Origin: Flavobacterium sp. I-STPP5a
GTDB taxonomy: Bacteria; Bacteroidota; Bacteroidia; Flavobacteriales; Flavobacteriaceae
Direction of reading: 5' to 3'
Length of the DNA stretch: 64,000 bases
NCBI RefSeq assembly: GCF_009764685.1
Contig: NZ_VHLM01000010.1
Location: 124,001 to 188,000, forward strand
Shown: one piece after another, positions 17,011 through 25,420 of the stretch
Position numbering within the stretch: position 1 is the stretch's first letter
How the letters are laid out: each line of letters starts with the position of its first letter
Notes under the pieces: model-generated
Told to the model about the DNA's origin: nothing
The model's database searches: none
What the model saw: only the letters and a program-made list of their open reading frames with translations
Program-made: the position numbers and the translations under genes

Positions 17011-17391
17011 ATGGTAGATGAAGCTACACGATACTCTGACGCTGATTTAGCAGAGTTCAAAGAGTTAATACTCAATAAAATTCAAAAAGCACAAGCTGAT
17101 TTAGATTTGATCAAAAGTGCTTACATGAATGATTTAAATAACGGAACTGATGATACTTCGCCTACATTCAAAGCTTTTGAAGAAGGAAGCGAAACCATGT
17201 CTAAAGAAGCAAATTCACAATTGGCAATTCGTCAAGAGAAATTTATCCGAGATTTAAAAAACGCACTTTTCCGTGTTGAAAATAAGACTTACGGAGTTTG
17301 TAAAGTAACTGGTAAATTAATCGGGAAAGAAAGATTGAAAATTGTTCCTCATGCAACAATGAGTATTGAAGCAAAGAATTTGCAACGATAA
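17011..17391 (+). CDS. TraR/DksA-family protein
   Basis: The 126-residue product has an N-terminal coiled-coil region with D-D-T-S-P at its tip, then Y-G-V-C-K-V-T-G-K-L-I-G-K-E-R-L, the place of the DksA/TraR zinc finger. Only one of the four metal-binding cysteines is left, so no classical zinc finger can form. DksA-like proteins bind in the RNA polymerase secondary channel and change transcription with ppGpp. In flavobacteria this gene usually lies between ileS and lspA, as here; the 6-base gap to ileS points to one operon. A clear terminator follows. Confidence 0.85.
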   Translation: MVDEATRYSDADLAEFKELILNKIQKAQADLDLIKSAYMNDLNNGTDDTSPTFKAFEEGSETMSKEANSQLAIRQEKFIRDLKNALFRVENKTYGVCKVTGKLIGKERLKIVPHATMSIEAKNLQR

Positions 17392-17412
17392 ATCTCTTGT
17401 TAAACAAGATTT

Positions 17413-17438
17413 AACGCTCCATTGGGAGCGTTTTTTTT
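17413..17438 (+). terminator. Intrinsic terminator after traR/dksA gene
   Basis: AACGCTCC pairs with GGAGCGTT across a very short loop and is followed by eight T residues (to 17438). It would end most ileS transcripts before lspA. Confidence 0.85.
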
Positions 17439-17449
17439 GATTAAATTGT

Positions 17450-17457
17450 TATTTTTG
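17450..17457 (+). promoter_or_regulatory. -7 box for lspA
   Basis: TATTTTTG matches TAnnTTTG, 19 bases before the lspA ATG and just after the terminator. This suggests lspA has its own promoter in addition to read-through. No -33 TTTG at the usual spacing. Confidence 0.5.
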
Positions 17458-17476
17458 CGCCATTAAAATTTATAAA

Positions 17477-18073
17477 ATGTCATTACGAAAAGCGTATCTT
17501 CTTATTTTTATCTTATTGATTGTTGATCAAGCTTCTAAAATCTACATTAAAACTAATTTTGTTTTAGGGGAAGAAGTAAAAGTGTTCAATTGGTTCAAAA
17601 TTCTATTCATTGAAAATGAAGGGATGGCTTGGGGAGTTCAAATTCCAGGAGCGTATGGAAAATTGTTTTTAACTCTTTTTAGAATTGGTGCTGTTGGTGG
17701 TATAGGGTATTGGTTGTGGGATTCTGTAAAAAAGAAGAGTTCAAATTATTTGATTGTTGCTATTTCTTTAATTCTTGTTGGTGCTTTCGGTAATATTATT
17801 GATTCTGTTTTTTATGGAGTAATTTTTAATGACAGTCAACAGCAATTAGCTACAATATTTTCAGATCAACCTTATGGAACTTGGTTTCATGGTAAGGTGG
17901 TAGACATGCTTTATTTCCCTTTCTGGCACGGAACATTGCCAAGTTGGTTACCTATCTGGGGTGGGCAAGAATTTACTTTTTTCAACGCTATTTTTAACAT
18001 TGCCGATATGGCAATTTCTACAGGAGTTGGAATCTTGATTTTCTTCAATAAAAAAGCATTTCAAAATAATTAA
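17477..18073 (+). CDS. lspA: Signal peptidase II (lipoprotein signal peptidase)
   Basis: The 198-residue inner-membrane protein cuts the signal peptide from diacylglyceryl-modified prolipoproteins. Catalytic aspartates are D109 in G-N-I-I-D-S and D177 in F-N-I-A-D-M-A. The V-D-Q-A-S-K motif at 16-21 and E-N-E-G-M-A-W-G near 46-53 are typical. Bacteroidota LspA carries an extra loop between the catalytic motifs (residues about 115-165), seen here. Substrates in this window include the lipobox proteins at 2829, 28600, 35378 and probably 61459. Confidence 0.95.
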   Translation: MSLRKAYLLIFILLIVDQASKIYIKTNFVLGEEVKVFNWFKILFIENEGMAWGVQIPGAYGKLFLTLFRIGAVGGIGYWLWDSVKKKSSNYLIVAISLILVGAFGNIIDSVFYGVIFNDSQQQLATIFSDQPYGTWFHGKVVDMLYFPFWHGTLPSWLPIWGGQEFTFFNAIFNIADMAISTGVGILIFFNKKAFQNN

Positions 18074-18107
18074 TAACGGTATTCGTTTAAAAATATTGAA
18101 TTTTTAC

Positions 18108-18152
18108 AACCGCAAATTCTTGATTTATAATCTTAGAATTTGCGGTTTTTTT
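18108..18152. terminator. Terminator between convergent lspA and folate gene
   Basis: A 13 bp perfect stem (AACCGCAAATTCT at 18108-18120 with its complement at 18135-18147), 14-base loop, then a run of T. It serves lspA. Confidence 0.9.
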
Positions 18153-18156
18153 GGAT

Positions 18157-18720
18157 CTAAAATGAAAAAATCCTGTTGGGATTTACAACATAATTCAAAG
18201 CAATATCATCTTCAAAAACACCTTCTATACTTTCTTCAGGTTCAAAAAAAGATAGTCCAATTTTGATTACACCTGGTTTGCATTCAGAGAGAAATTTATC
18301 ATAAAATCCTTTTCCGTAGCCTACGCGATGCCCGCTTGTATTGAAAGCTAATAGCGGTACAAAAACGACGTCAATTTTAGTTGAGGGAACTTCAATTCCA
18401 TCTATTGGTTCTGGAATGTTGTATTTATTTTTCCTGATTTTAGTGTTGTCTGTCAGCAGAAAATGAGTCATATTTCGAGTTTCAAAATCCGCTTTGGACA
18501 CAATAATTTCCTTGTCTTTTCCAGATAATAAATGAAGAATGAATTCGGTATTGACTTCATTTTGTTCCGTTATGGGTAAAAAAATATGGAAGTAGTTTTT
18601 CTCCCAAATAGGAAGTTCGATTATTTTATTGGCAACAGCCAAACTCATTTCCTCTAGTTCATTTTCAGATAGAGAATTTCGTAAGGCTTTGTATTTTTGT
18701 CGTAATTCTGTTTTGTTCAT
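18157..18720 (-). CDS. 5-formyltetrahydrofolate cyclo-ligase
   Basis: The 187-residue product converts 5-formyl-THF to 5,10-methenyl-THF with ATP. The N-terminal helix L-R-Q-K-Y-K-A-L-R-N-S-L and the C-terminal motif G-H-R-V-G-Y-G-K-G-F-Y-D-K-F-L are diagnostic of the 5-FTHF cyclo-ligase family. I start at MNKTELRQKY; a 30-codon open extension upstream would overlap the preceding gene's coding end. It follows the AstE/AspA-like gene by ten bases on the same strand, so they are likely co-transcribed. Confidence 0.9.
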   Translation of the reverse strand: MNKTELRQKYKALRNSLSENELEEMSLAVANKIIELPIWEKNYFHIFLPITEQNEVNTEFILHLLSGKDKEIIVSKADFETRNMTHFLLTDNTKIRKNKYNIPEPIDGIEVPSTKIDVVFVPLLAFNTSGHRVGYGKGFYDKFLSECKPGVIKIGLSFFEPEESIEGVFEDDIALNYVVNPNRIFSF

Positions 18721-18730
18721 TTCGATAATT

Positions 18731-19714
18731 TTATTCTCCTTCTTCGCCAAGAGCGTTTGATAAATGGTAAATGGCATCGCCTTCATAAACAATAGGGGAA
18801 TGATTGGCATTGATGATGTAACCGTCGTTTGGAGCTTTTACTTTTCGTTCAAACTTTCCGTATGGATCAGTAATGGTGGCTAGGATAGTACCTCTTTTAA
18901 CAAATTTACCTATTGTGTTATTATCGTGCAAGAGTCCTGAGCACTTTGCTCGTATCCATCCCGATTTTTCAATATAGATTGTTTTATGTTTTTGTGAAAC
19001 TACGGTGTGTTTTGGGTCAAGCATATCCAGATGAGATAGTAACCGTATGGCACCATTAACACCTTCATTAGCAATAGTGTTATTGATATCAAGTGATTTG
19101 CCACCTTCAAATAAGAGCATTTTTACATCCATTTTCTCACTAGAACTTCTAAAGGATCCAGTTATGTTTTTAGAATATAATGTGAAGGGAGCATCAAATA
19201 CATCTGCAAGAACTTTTAAATCGGGATTATTTTGAGCAATTCTAATTTGTGGAGCATTAAAGCGGCTTGCTCCACCGGCATGAAAATCGACAGCATAGTT
19301 TACAACTGGTAAAATTTCAGTGAGAATGTGATACGCAAATCGGCTAGCAAGAGATCCAGTTTTACTTCCTGGAAAAACCCGATTTAAATCCCTACCGTCG
19401 GGAAATTCTCTTGATTTATTAACAAAACCGTATACATTTATGATGGGTATACATATAATGGTACCTTTTTTTGGTTTGTTTATTTTTCTATGAATCAGTT
19501 GGCGTACAATTTCTACTCCATTGATTTCGTCACCATGAATTCCTGCAGAGAAGAGTACAACTGGTCCTTCAAACTTGGATCGACGGACAATAATTGGAAT
19601 GTTTAATTTAGTAGTAGTGTGTAATCTTGCAATTTCAACATTGATGGTTTTATTTTCTCCGGGAGCAATGCTTTCGCCAAAAAGTAAGATAGGTGTTGTA
19701 TTTATTTTCATCAT
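18731..19714 (-). CDS. Succinylglutamate desuccinylase/aspartoacylase-family zinc enzyme
   Basis: The 327-residue product belongs to the AstE/AspA branch of M14-type zinc amidohydrolases. Zinc ligands appear as H60 and E63 in A-G-I-H-G-D-E and H145 in V-D-F-H-A-G-G; G-R-D-L-N-R at 107-112 is the substrate-binding motif. The C-terminal ~80 residues form the beta-rich domain of this family. The true substrate of such Bacteroidota enzymes is uncertain; they are often found near RimK-like ligases, but none is seen here. Divergent from uvrC; upstream of the folate cyclo-ligase gene. Confidence 0.85.
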   Translation of the reverse strand: MMKINTTPILLFGESIAPGENKTINVEIARLHTTTKLNIPIIVRRSKFEGPVVLFSAGIHGDEINGVEIVRQLIHRKINKPKKGTIICIPIINVYGFVNKSREFPDGRDLNRVFPGSKTGSLASRFAYHILTEILPVVNYAVDFHAGGASRFNAPQIRIAQNNPDLKVLADVFDAPFTLYSKNITGSFRSSSEKMDVKMLLFEGGKSLDINNTIANEGVNGAIRLLSHLDMLDPKHTVVSQKHKTIYIEKSGWIRAKCSGLLHDNNTIGKFVKRGTILATITDPYGKFERKVKAPNDGYIINANHSPIVYEGDAIYHLSNALGEEGE

Positions 19715-19802
19715 AAACTCTTAAAATGATAAAAATAAGTATAATAACGCATTGAGCTTTAATTATTCAATAAAAATCTCATAAAGAATTTGATACCATT
19801 GA

Positions 19803-19833
19803 TTTGTAATTAGCAATTTTGAGATTAACTTTG
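19803..19833 (+). promoter_or_regulatory. Promoter of uvrC (predicts a leaderless mRNA)
   Basis: TTTG at 19803-19806 and TAACTTTG at 19826-19833 are separated by 19 bases, a full Bacteroidota -33/-7 pair. Only four bases lie between the -7 box and the uvrC ATG, so transcription should begin at or next to the start codon. Confidence 0.75.
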
Positions 19834-19837
19834 TTAC

Positions 19838-21643
19838 ATGACATCAGCAACATTAGCCCTTCAAATACAAACCTTGCCAGACAATCCAGGCGTTTACCAA
19901 TACTATGACAAAGAGGGTAAAATATTGTATGTGGGCAAGGCTAAGAACTTAAAAAAAAGAGTTTCCTCTTACTTTAATAAAATCCACGATACTGCTAAAA
20001 CAAATGTTTTGGTAAAAAAAATCGTGACCATAAAACATATTGTAGTTCCTACTGAAACGGATGCACTTTTGTTAGAAAATAACTTGATAAAAACGTTGCA
20101 ACCGCGTTATAATGTATTGCTTCGTGATGATAAAAGTTATCCGTGGTTGTGTATTAAGAAAGAACCATTTTCACGCATATTTGCTACGCGTAGGATGGTT
20201 AAAGATGGATCGGAATATTTTGGACCTTATACCAGTTTCAAAACGGTGAGTACGATTTTAGAACTTATAAAAGAATTGTACCCGCTGCGTACCTGTAATT
20301 ATGATTTAAGCAAGAACAATATTGAGAGCGGAAAGTTTAAGGTATGTCTCGAGTATCACATTGGCAATTGTATGGGGCCGTGCGAAGGGCATGAAACAAT
20401 TGAAAACTACCAAAAACAAGTAGATGCCATTCGTGAAATACTGAAAGGAAATTTTAAGGAGAGCATGAAAGATTTTAAGCGTGTGATGACAAATTTAGCC
20501 GCTGGTATGCACTTTGAAGAGGCACAAAAAATCAAAGAAAAAATAGAGGTTTTAGAAAATTATCAATCGCGTTCTACTGTGGTAAATCCTAAAATCACCA
20601 ATATTGATGTTTTCTCCATTGTGTCTGATGAGGCGGCTGCCTATGTTAACTTCTTGCAAATATCCCATGGTTCTATCATAAGATCACATACCATGGAAAT
20701 CAAGAAAAAATTGGACGAACCTGACGAAGAGCTACTCGAATTGGCTATAATTGAATTAAGAGAGCGTTTTCAATTGTTATCTCGTGAAATAATTGTGCCT
20801 TTTCCAGTAGATCTGGGTGATAATATAAAAATAACCGTTCCACAACTTGGGGATAAAAAGCAAATTTTGGATTTATCCATCCGCAACGCTAAATTTTATA
20901 GAATAGAACAACTCAAACAATTGCAAATTGTAGATCCAGATAGACACACCAATAGAATTATGACACAAATGCAAAAAGATTTGCGCTTGCCCGTAGAACC
21001 AAGGCATATAGAATGTTTTGACAATTCTAATATTCAAGGTACAAATCCAGTATCAGCATGCGTAGTTTTTAAAGATGGAAAACCAAGTAAAAAAGACTAC
21101 CGTCATTTTAACATCAAAACGGTCGAAGGGCCAGATGATTTTGCCTCTATGACTGAGGTGGTTTACAGACGCTATAAACGCTTGCTAGATGAAAACCAAC
21201 CTTTGCCTAATTTAATCATTATAGATGGTGGTAAAGGGCAGTTGTCATCGGCGTTAAAAAGTATCGATGATTTAGGATTACGAGGGAAAATAGCCATTAT
21301 TGGGATTGCCAAAAGACTAGAAGAGTTATTTTATCCTGGTGATTCTATTCCGTTATACTTAGACAAAAAATCCGAAACGCTCAAAGTGATCCAACAACTG
21401 CGTAATGAGGCCCACCGTTTTGGAATTACCCATCATAGAGACAAACGTAGTAAAGCTGCGCTAAATTCATCTATAGAAAGTATTCCAGGTATTGGTGAAA
21501 AAACCATGCTAACTCTTATTCAGCATTTTAAAAGTGTTAAAAGATTAAAATTAGCCACAGAAAAAGAAATTTCAGGCGTTGTAGGTGTATCAAAAGCCAA
21601 AAAAATTACCGACTTTTACCATACATCAAATGAAAATAAATAA
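19838..21643 (+). CDS. uvrC: UvrABC excinuclease subunit C
   Basis: The 601-residue nuclease makes both incisions around DNA damage recognised by UvrA/UvrB. Visible domains: GIY-YIG nuclease at about 12-95 (N-P-G-V-Y-Q-Y-Y ... I-L-Y-V-G-K-A-K-N-L-K-K-R), a UVR/UvrB-contact motif near 205-240, the RNase H-like C-terminal nuclease (E-C-F-D-N-S-N-I-Q-G-T and I-I-D-G-G-K-G-Q-L) at about 385-540, and tandem helix-hairpin-helix motifs at the end (S-I-P-G-I-G-E-K). All parts are intact. It has its own strong promoter and is followed 33 bases later by the patatin gene. Confidence 0.95.
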   Translation: MTSATLALQIQTLPDNPGVYQYYDKEGKILYVGKAKNLKKRVSSYFNKIHDTAKTNVLVKKIVTIKHIVVPTETDALLLENNLIKTLQPRYNVLLRDDKSYPWLCIKKEPFSRIFATRRMVKDGSEYFGPYTSFKTVSTILELIKELYPLRTCNYDLSKNNIESGKFKVCLEYHIGNCMGPCEGHETIENYQKQVDAIREILKGNFKESMKDFKRVMTNLAAGMHFEEAQKIKEKIEVLENYQSRSTVVNPKITNIDVFSIVSDEAAAYVNFLQISHGSIIRSHTMEIKKKLDEPDEELLELAIIELRERFQLLSREIIVPFPVDLGDNIKITVPQLGDKKQILDLSIRNAKFYRIEQLKQLQIVDPDRHTNRIMTQMQKDLRLPVEPRHIECFDNSNIQGTNPVSACVVFKDGKPSKKDYRHFNIKTVEGPDDFASMTEVVYRRYKRLLDENQPLPNLIIIDGGKGQLSSALKSIDDLGLRGKIAIIGIAKRLEELFYPGDSIPLYLDKKSETLKVIQQLRNEAHRFGITHHRDKRSKAALNSSIESIPGIGEKTMLTLIQHFKSVKRLKLATEKEISGVVGVSKAKKITDFYHTSNENK

Positions 21644-21676
21644 AACCTTTTCTTAAAGGCGATAAATGGGTTACTT

Positions 21677-23875
21677 ATGAATAAATTAACGCTTTTATTA
21701 CTTGTTTTTTCAAGTGTACTTGTTTTTTCACAAGAGCAAAAAAGTCCCAAAATAGGTTTGGTATTAAGCGGTGGCGGTGCAAAAGGATTTGCTCATATAG
21801 GAGTTTTAAAAGTATTAGAGCAAGCAGGAGTTAAGATTGATTACATAGGCGGAACGAGCATGGGAGCTGTAATAGGTGGACTTTATGCATCTGGATATAA
21901 TGCCACTCAAATAGATTCTATTTTTCAGACAACTAATTTTAATGAGTTGTTAAATGATTTTATTCCTAGATCTTCAAAAAACTTTTACGAACGTGGAAAT
22001 GATGAGTCCTATGCGCTAGTACTCCCTTTTAACAAAATGAAGATAGGCATCCCCGAAGCTTTATCAAAAGGGATGTACAACTATAATTTATTGAGTAGAA
22101 TTACTAGAAATGTGAGTACTATTAAAGATTTTACTAAACTGCCCATACCCTTTTTATGTATAGGTACAAATATAGAAACTGGTGAGCAAGTGATTTTGAA
22201 CAAAGGCAATCTTGCACAGGCTATGATAGCAAGCTCTGCCTTTCCGTCCTTATTTGCACCTGTAGAAATTGATGGAAAAATACTTGTAGATGGAGGTGTT
22301 GTCAACAATTATCCTATTGAGGAAGTGCGTAAAATGGGCGCAGATATTATAATTGGTGTTGATGTGCAAGATGGACTTCTGGACCGTACCCAATTAAAAA
22401 ACGCTACAAAAATCTTGGTGCAAATTACAAGTTTACAATCTACTGACCGAATGAAAAAAAACATTTCAAATACGGATATCTATATAAAACCAGATATTTC
22501 TCAATACGGAGTGGTATCATTTGATAAGGGAAAAGAAATCATAAAAAAAGGGGAAGAGGCGGCAACACTTGTTTTAGATAAAATTAATACCATTGTCAAT
22601 CCAGTAAAATTTTACACAAAACCAGGTCTTAAAATAATATCAGATAGCCTCAATATCCGAAATGTAAATACAGGTAAACTAGACAATTATACAAAGGAAT
22701 ACATCATAGGGAAACTCAGATTTAAATCTGGTGCCAAGACCACATTTACTGATTTGCTTAGGGGGATAAACAATATAAATGCCACGCAAAACTTCAGCGC
22801 TATTTCATATTCGCTTGAAAAGAATCAAAACGAACTGGATTTAAACTTAAATCTAACCGAAAATGCTACAAAAACATATCTAAAATTTGGGTTGCATTAC
22901 GATGATTTATTTAAAAGTGGTGTCCTGATTAATTTGACTCGGAAAAATGCAATTTTTAAAAATGATGTTGCCTCTTTTGACATAGTTTTAGGAGATAATG
23001 TTCGTTATAATTTAGATTATTATGTTGAAAATGGTTTTAATTTAAGTCTTGGATTCAAGTCGTTTTACAATCAATTTAGTAGAAATGTGTCTAATGATAT
23101 AAGTCCTATAACAGCAAGTAATCCTGACATCAATTTTATAAATGTTGATTTTACGGACTTAACAAATCAAATTTATTTTCAATCTTTATTTGTTCAAAAA
23201 TTTTTAATAGGTGGTGGTGTAGAGTTGAAATATTTAAAAATAAAATCTGAAACACTTGCCAATGTAGATCCTATTATTGACAATAGTAATTACCTAAGTC
23301 TTTTTGGTTATCTAAAAGCTGATTCTTTTGACAATAAATATTTTCCAAAAAAAGGATGGTATTTCTCCGGTGATCTACAAACGTATGTAGCATCATCAAA
23401 TTATACGGGTGGCTTTCAACCTTATTCTATTGCAAAAGGTGATTTTGGGGTAGCAGCTTCTTTGTTTAAAAATGCCACCATAAAGTTCCAGACAGATGCT
23501 GGTTTCTCTTTTGGTCAACAAAGCGTCACTTTTTTTAATTTTATTCTCGGTGGATATGGTTTCAACATGATAAATAATTTTAAATATCTGTACGGGTATG
23601 ATTATTTGAGTGTTGCCGGAAATAGTTATATCAAATCTACAGCAACTGTTGATTATGAGTTCTTGAAAAAGAACCACCTTAATTTTTCGGCAAATTTCGC
23701 TAATATCGGTGACCGAATTTTTGAATCGGTAGATTGGATTTCTATTCCTAAATACTCTGGATATGCTGTAGGATATGGTATGGAAACAATTATTGGGCCC
23801 ATAGAAATCAAGTATACATGGTCTCCTGAACTCTCCAAAGGTTTTACCTGGTTTAGCATAGGCTTTTTATTTTAA
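21677..23875 (+). CDS. Patatin-like phospholipase with C-terminal outer-membrane barrel
   Basis: The 732-residue product has a signal peptide (to about residue 19) and a patatin domain with the oxyanion-hole motif G-G-G-A-K-G (32-37), the nucleophile S61 in G-G-T-S-M-G and the catalytic aspartate D205 in D-G-G. After about residue 330 it has a POTRA-like segment and a beta-barrel domain of the Omp85/surface-antigen kind, ending in an aromatic residue (F-S-I-G-F-L-F). This matches the PlpD-like type Vd autotransporter layout, in which a lipase domain is displayed or moved across the outer membrane. The function of Bacteroidota homologues is unclear. Downstream of uvrC on the same strand. Confidence 0.85.
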   Translation: MNKLTLLLLVFSSVLVFSQEQKSPKIGLVLSGGGAKGFAHIGVLKVLEQAGVKIDYIGGTSMGAVIGGLYASGYNATQIDSIFQTTNFNELLNDFIPRSSKNFYERGNDESYALVLPFNKMKIGIPEALSKGMYNYNLLSRITRNVSTIKDFTKLPIPFLCIGTNIETGEQVILNKGNLAQAMIASSAFPSLFAPVEIDGKILVDGGVVNNYPIEEVRKMGADIIIGVDVQDGLLDRTQLKNATKILVQITSLQSTDRMKKNISNTDIYIKPDISQYGVVSFDKGKEIIKKGEEAATLVLDKINTIVNPVKFYTKPGLKIISDSLNIRNVNTGKLDNYTKEYIIGKLRFKSGAKTTFTDLLRGINNINATQNFSAISYSLEKNQNELDLNLNLTENATKTYLKFGLHYDDLFKSGVLINLTRKNAIFKNDVASFDIVLGDNVRYNLDYYVENGFNLSLGFKSFYNQFSRNVSNDISPITASNPDINFINVDFTDLTNQIYFQSLFVQKFLIGGGVELKYLKIKSETLANVDPIIDNSNYLSLFGYLKADSFDNKYFPKKGWYFSGDLQTYVASSNYTGGFQPYSIAKGDFGVAASLFKNATIKFQTDAGFSFGQQSVTFFNFILGGYGFNMINNFKYLYGYDYLSVAGNSYIKSTATVDYEFLKKNHLNFSANFANIGDRIFESVDWISIPKYSGYAVGYGMETIIGPIEIKYTWSPELSKGFTWFSIGFLF

Positions 23876-23914
23876 ACTTAAATTAATTCAAAAATAATTA
23901 CGATATTTGTCATA

Positions 23915-23980
23915 ATGAAAGCAAATTGGACAGGTTTATTAGCGCATTTACAATTCCTAATCAAGAGAAATCCGGAGTAG
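23915..23980 (+). other. Possible 21-codon ORF before hmgA
   Basis: ATG at 23915 opens a frame reading MKANWTGLLAHLQFLIKRNP-E then stop. An imperfect -7 box (GATATTTG, one mismatch) lies five bases upstream, so it could be an independent or leaderless small ORF. There is no homology I can recall. The rest of the gap 23876-24056 holds nothing I can name. Confidence 0.15.
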
Positions 23981-24056
23981 CGAATCAATTTTTGATTTAG
24001 AAAAAAAACCAAGCGTTACCGCTGTAATTAATTACAACTTTTTTAAACAAAAAATT

Positions 24057-25214
24057 ATGCCACTATATCATAAACTAGGGACTTTCCCTCAAAAAAGACA
24101 CATACAATTCGAAAAACCGAATGGAGGTTTTTATTACGAACAATTGTTTGGAACCGAAGGTTTTCATGGTCATGCTTCCTTATCATACCATGTGCACCGC
24201 CCTACGCAAGTTAAAGAAATTCTCAAATCGTATTCCGTTGAACCTAAAATAGCCATTGGTAAAAACATAAAATCTTTGTTGCTAAAAGGATTCGAACTAA
24301 AACCTGAAGATGATTTTTTAGACAGCCGCAAAGCTTTGTTAGTCAATAAAGACTGTACCATCGGTTTAGCAGCGCCCAAAAAATCTTTAACAACGTATTT
24401 CTATAAAAATGCCGATGCCGATGAAATGATTTTCATTCACAAAGGAAAAGGAAAATTGCGCACAATGTTAGGTAATATTCCTTTTGAGTACGGGGATTAT
24501 CTTATTATTCCTCGTGGAATAATCTACCAAATCGAATTTGACACGGAGGACAACCGTTTGTTTTACGTAGAATCATTTGCTCCATTTTATACTCCAAAAC
24601 GTTATAAAAACGAATCGGGTCAGCACTTAGAGCATTCTCCTTTCTGCGAGCGTGATTTTATTTTGCCTAACGAGTTAGAAACGCATGACGAAAAAGGAGA
24701 TTTCCTTATCAAAATCAAAAAAGAAGGCATGGTGCATGAAGTGGTTTATGCCACACATCCTTTTGACGTTATCGGTTGGGACGGTTATAATTTCCCATAC
24801 GGTTTTAGCATTCACAATTTCGAGCCTATTACAGGACGAGTACACCAGCCGCCACCAGTACATCAAACTTTTGAAACTGCCACTTTTGTAGTATGTTCAT
24901 TTGTTCCTAGATTATACGATTACCATCCAAAATCAATTCCGGCACCTTACAACCATAGTAATATTGACAGTGATGAGGTCTTGTATTACGTAGATGGTGA
25001 TTTCATGAGCCGCAACAACATAGAGCAAGGACACATAACGCTGCACCCAAAAGGTATTCCGCACGGTCCAGCACCGGGAGCTATGGAGCGCAGTATTGGT
25101 CACACCGGAACCGAAGAGTTGGCCGTAATGGTAGATACTTTCCGACCGTTGATGGTTACTGAGGAGGCCATGGGTCTAGACGACGGTCAATATTATAAAT
25201 CTTGGGTTGAATAA
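24057..25214 (+). CDS. hmgA: Homogentisate 1,2-dioxygenase
   Basis: The 385-residue cupin enzyme opens the ring of homogentisate to give maleylacetoacetate in tyrosine breakdown. The iron-site region is visible: H300 and E307 in Y-N-H-S-N-I-D-S-D-E, and H336 in G-I-P-H-G-P. The N-terminal segment P-N-G-G-F-Y-Y-E-Q-L-F-G-T-E-G-F-H-G and the internal cupin motif (E-M-I-F-I-H-K-G-K-G) agree. The length is shorter than the human enzyme but usual for this bacterial branch. It precedes hpd, which makes its substrate; a repeat element sits between the two. Confidence 0.95.
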   Translation: MPLYHKLGTFPQKRHIQFEKPNGGFYYEQLFGTEGFHGHASLSYHVHRPTQVKEILKSYSVEPKIAIGKNIKSLLLKGFELKPEDDFLDSRKALLVNKDCTIGLAAPKKSLTTYFYKNADADEMIFIHKGKGKLRTMLGNIPFEYGDYLIIPRGIIYQIEFDTEDNRLFYVESFAPFYTPKRYKNESGQHLEHSPFCERDFILPNELETHDEKGDFLIKIKKEGMVHEVVYATHPFDVIGWDGYNFPYGFSIHNFEPITGRVHQPPPVHQTFETATFVVCSFVPRLYDYHPKSIPAPYNHSNIDSDEVLYYVDGDFMSRNNIEQGHITLHPKGIPHGPAPGAMERSIGHTGTEELAVMVDTFRPLMVTEEAMGLDDGQYYKSWVE

Positions 25215-25237
25215 ATAAGTTTTTACCTTGGATTTCA

Positions 25238-25328
25238 GGAGCTATTTCCTGCTGTACGCTATATCTTTTTCTGATCTCGTTAAAAAAACGAGACCAAAAA
25301 AAGGATGCCGCTTCCATCAGGGCTAGGA
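25238..25328. repeat. Modular intergenic repeat, copy A (GGAGC/GGGCTAGG ends)
   Basis: Left end GGAGCTATTTCCTGC, right end CAGGGCTAGGA. The inner blocks GCTGTACGCTATATC and GGATGCCGCTTCCATC are nearly identical to those of copy B. A central hairpin TCTCGTT-5-AACGAGA (25275-25293) is flanked by T and A runs. The element begins 24 bases after the hmgA stop and separates hmgA from hpd. Confidence 0.8.
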
Positions 25329-25420
25329 GTACAGATTTCAAAACCATTTTAATAAAATCACAAATCAATTCTTTTAAAGGAAAGCAATCTAAAAAAAGAA
25401 TTCAAAAACAAATAAATACC

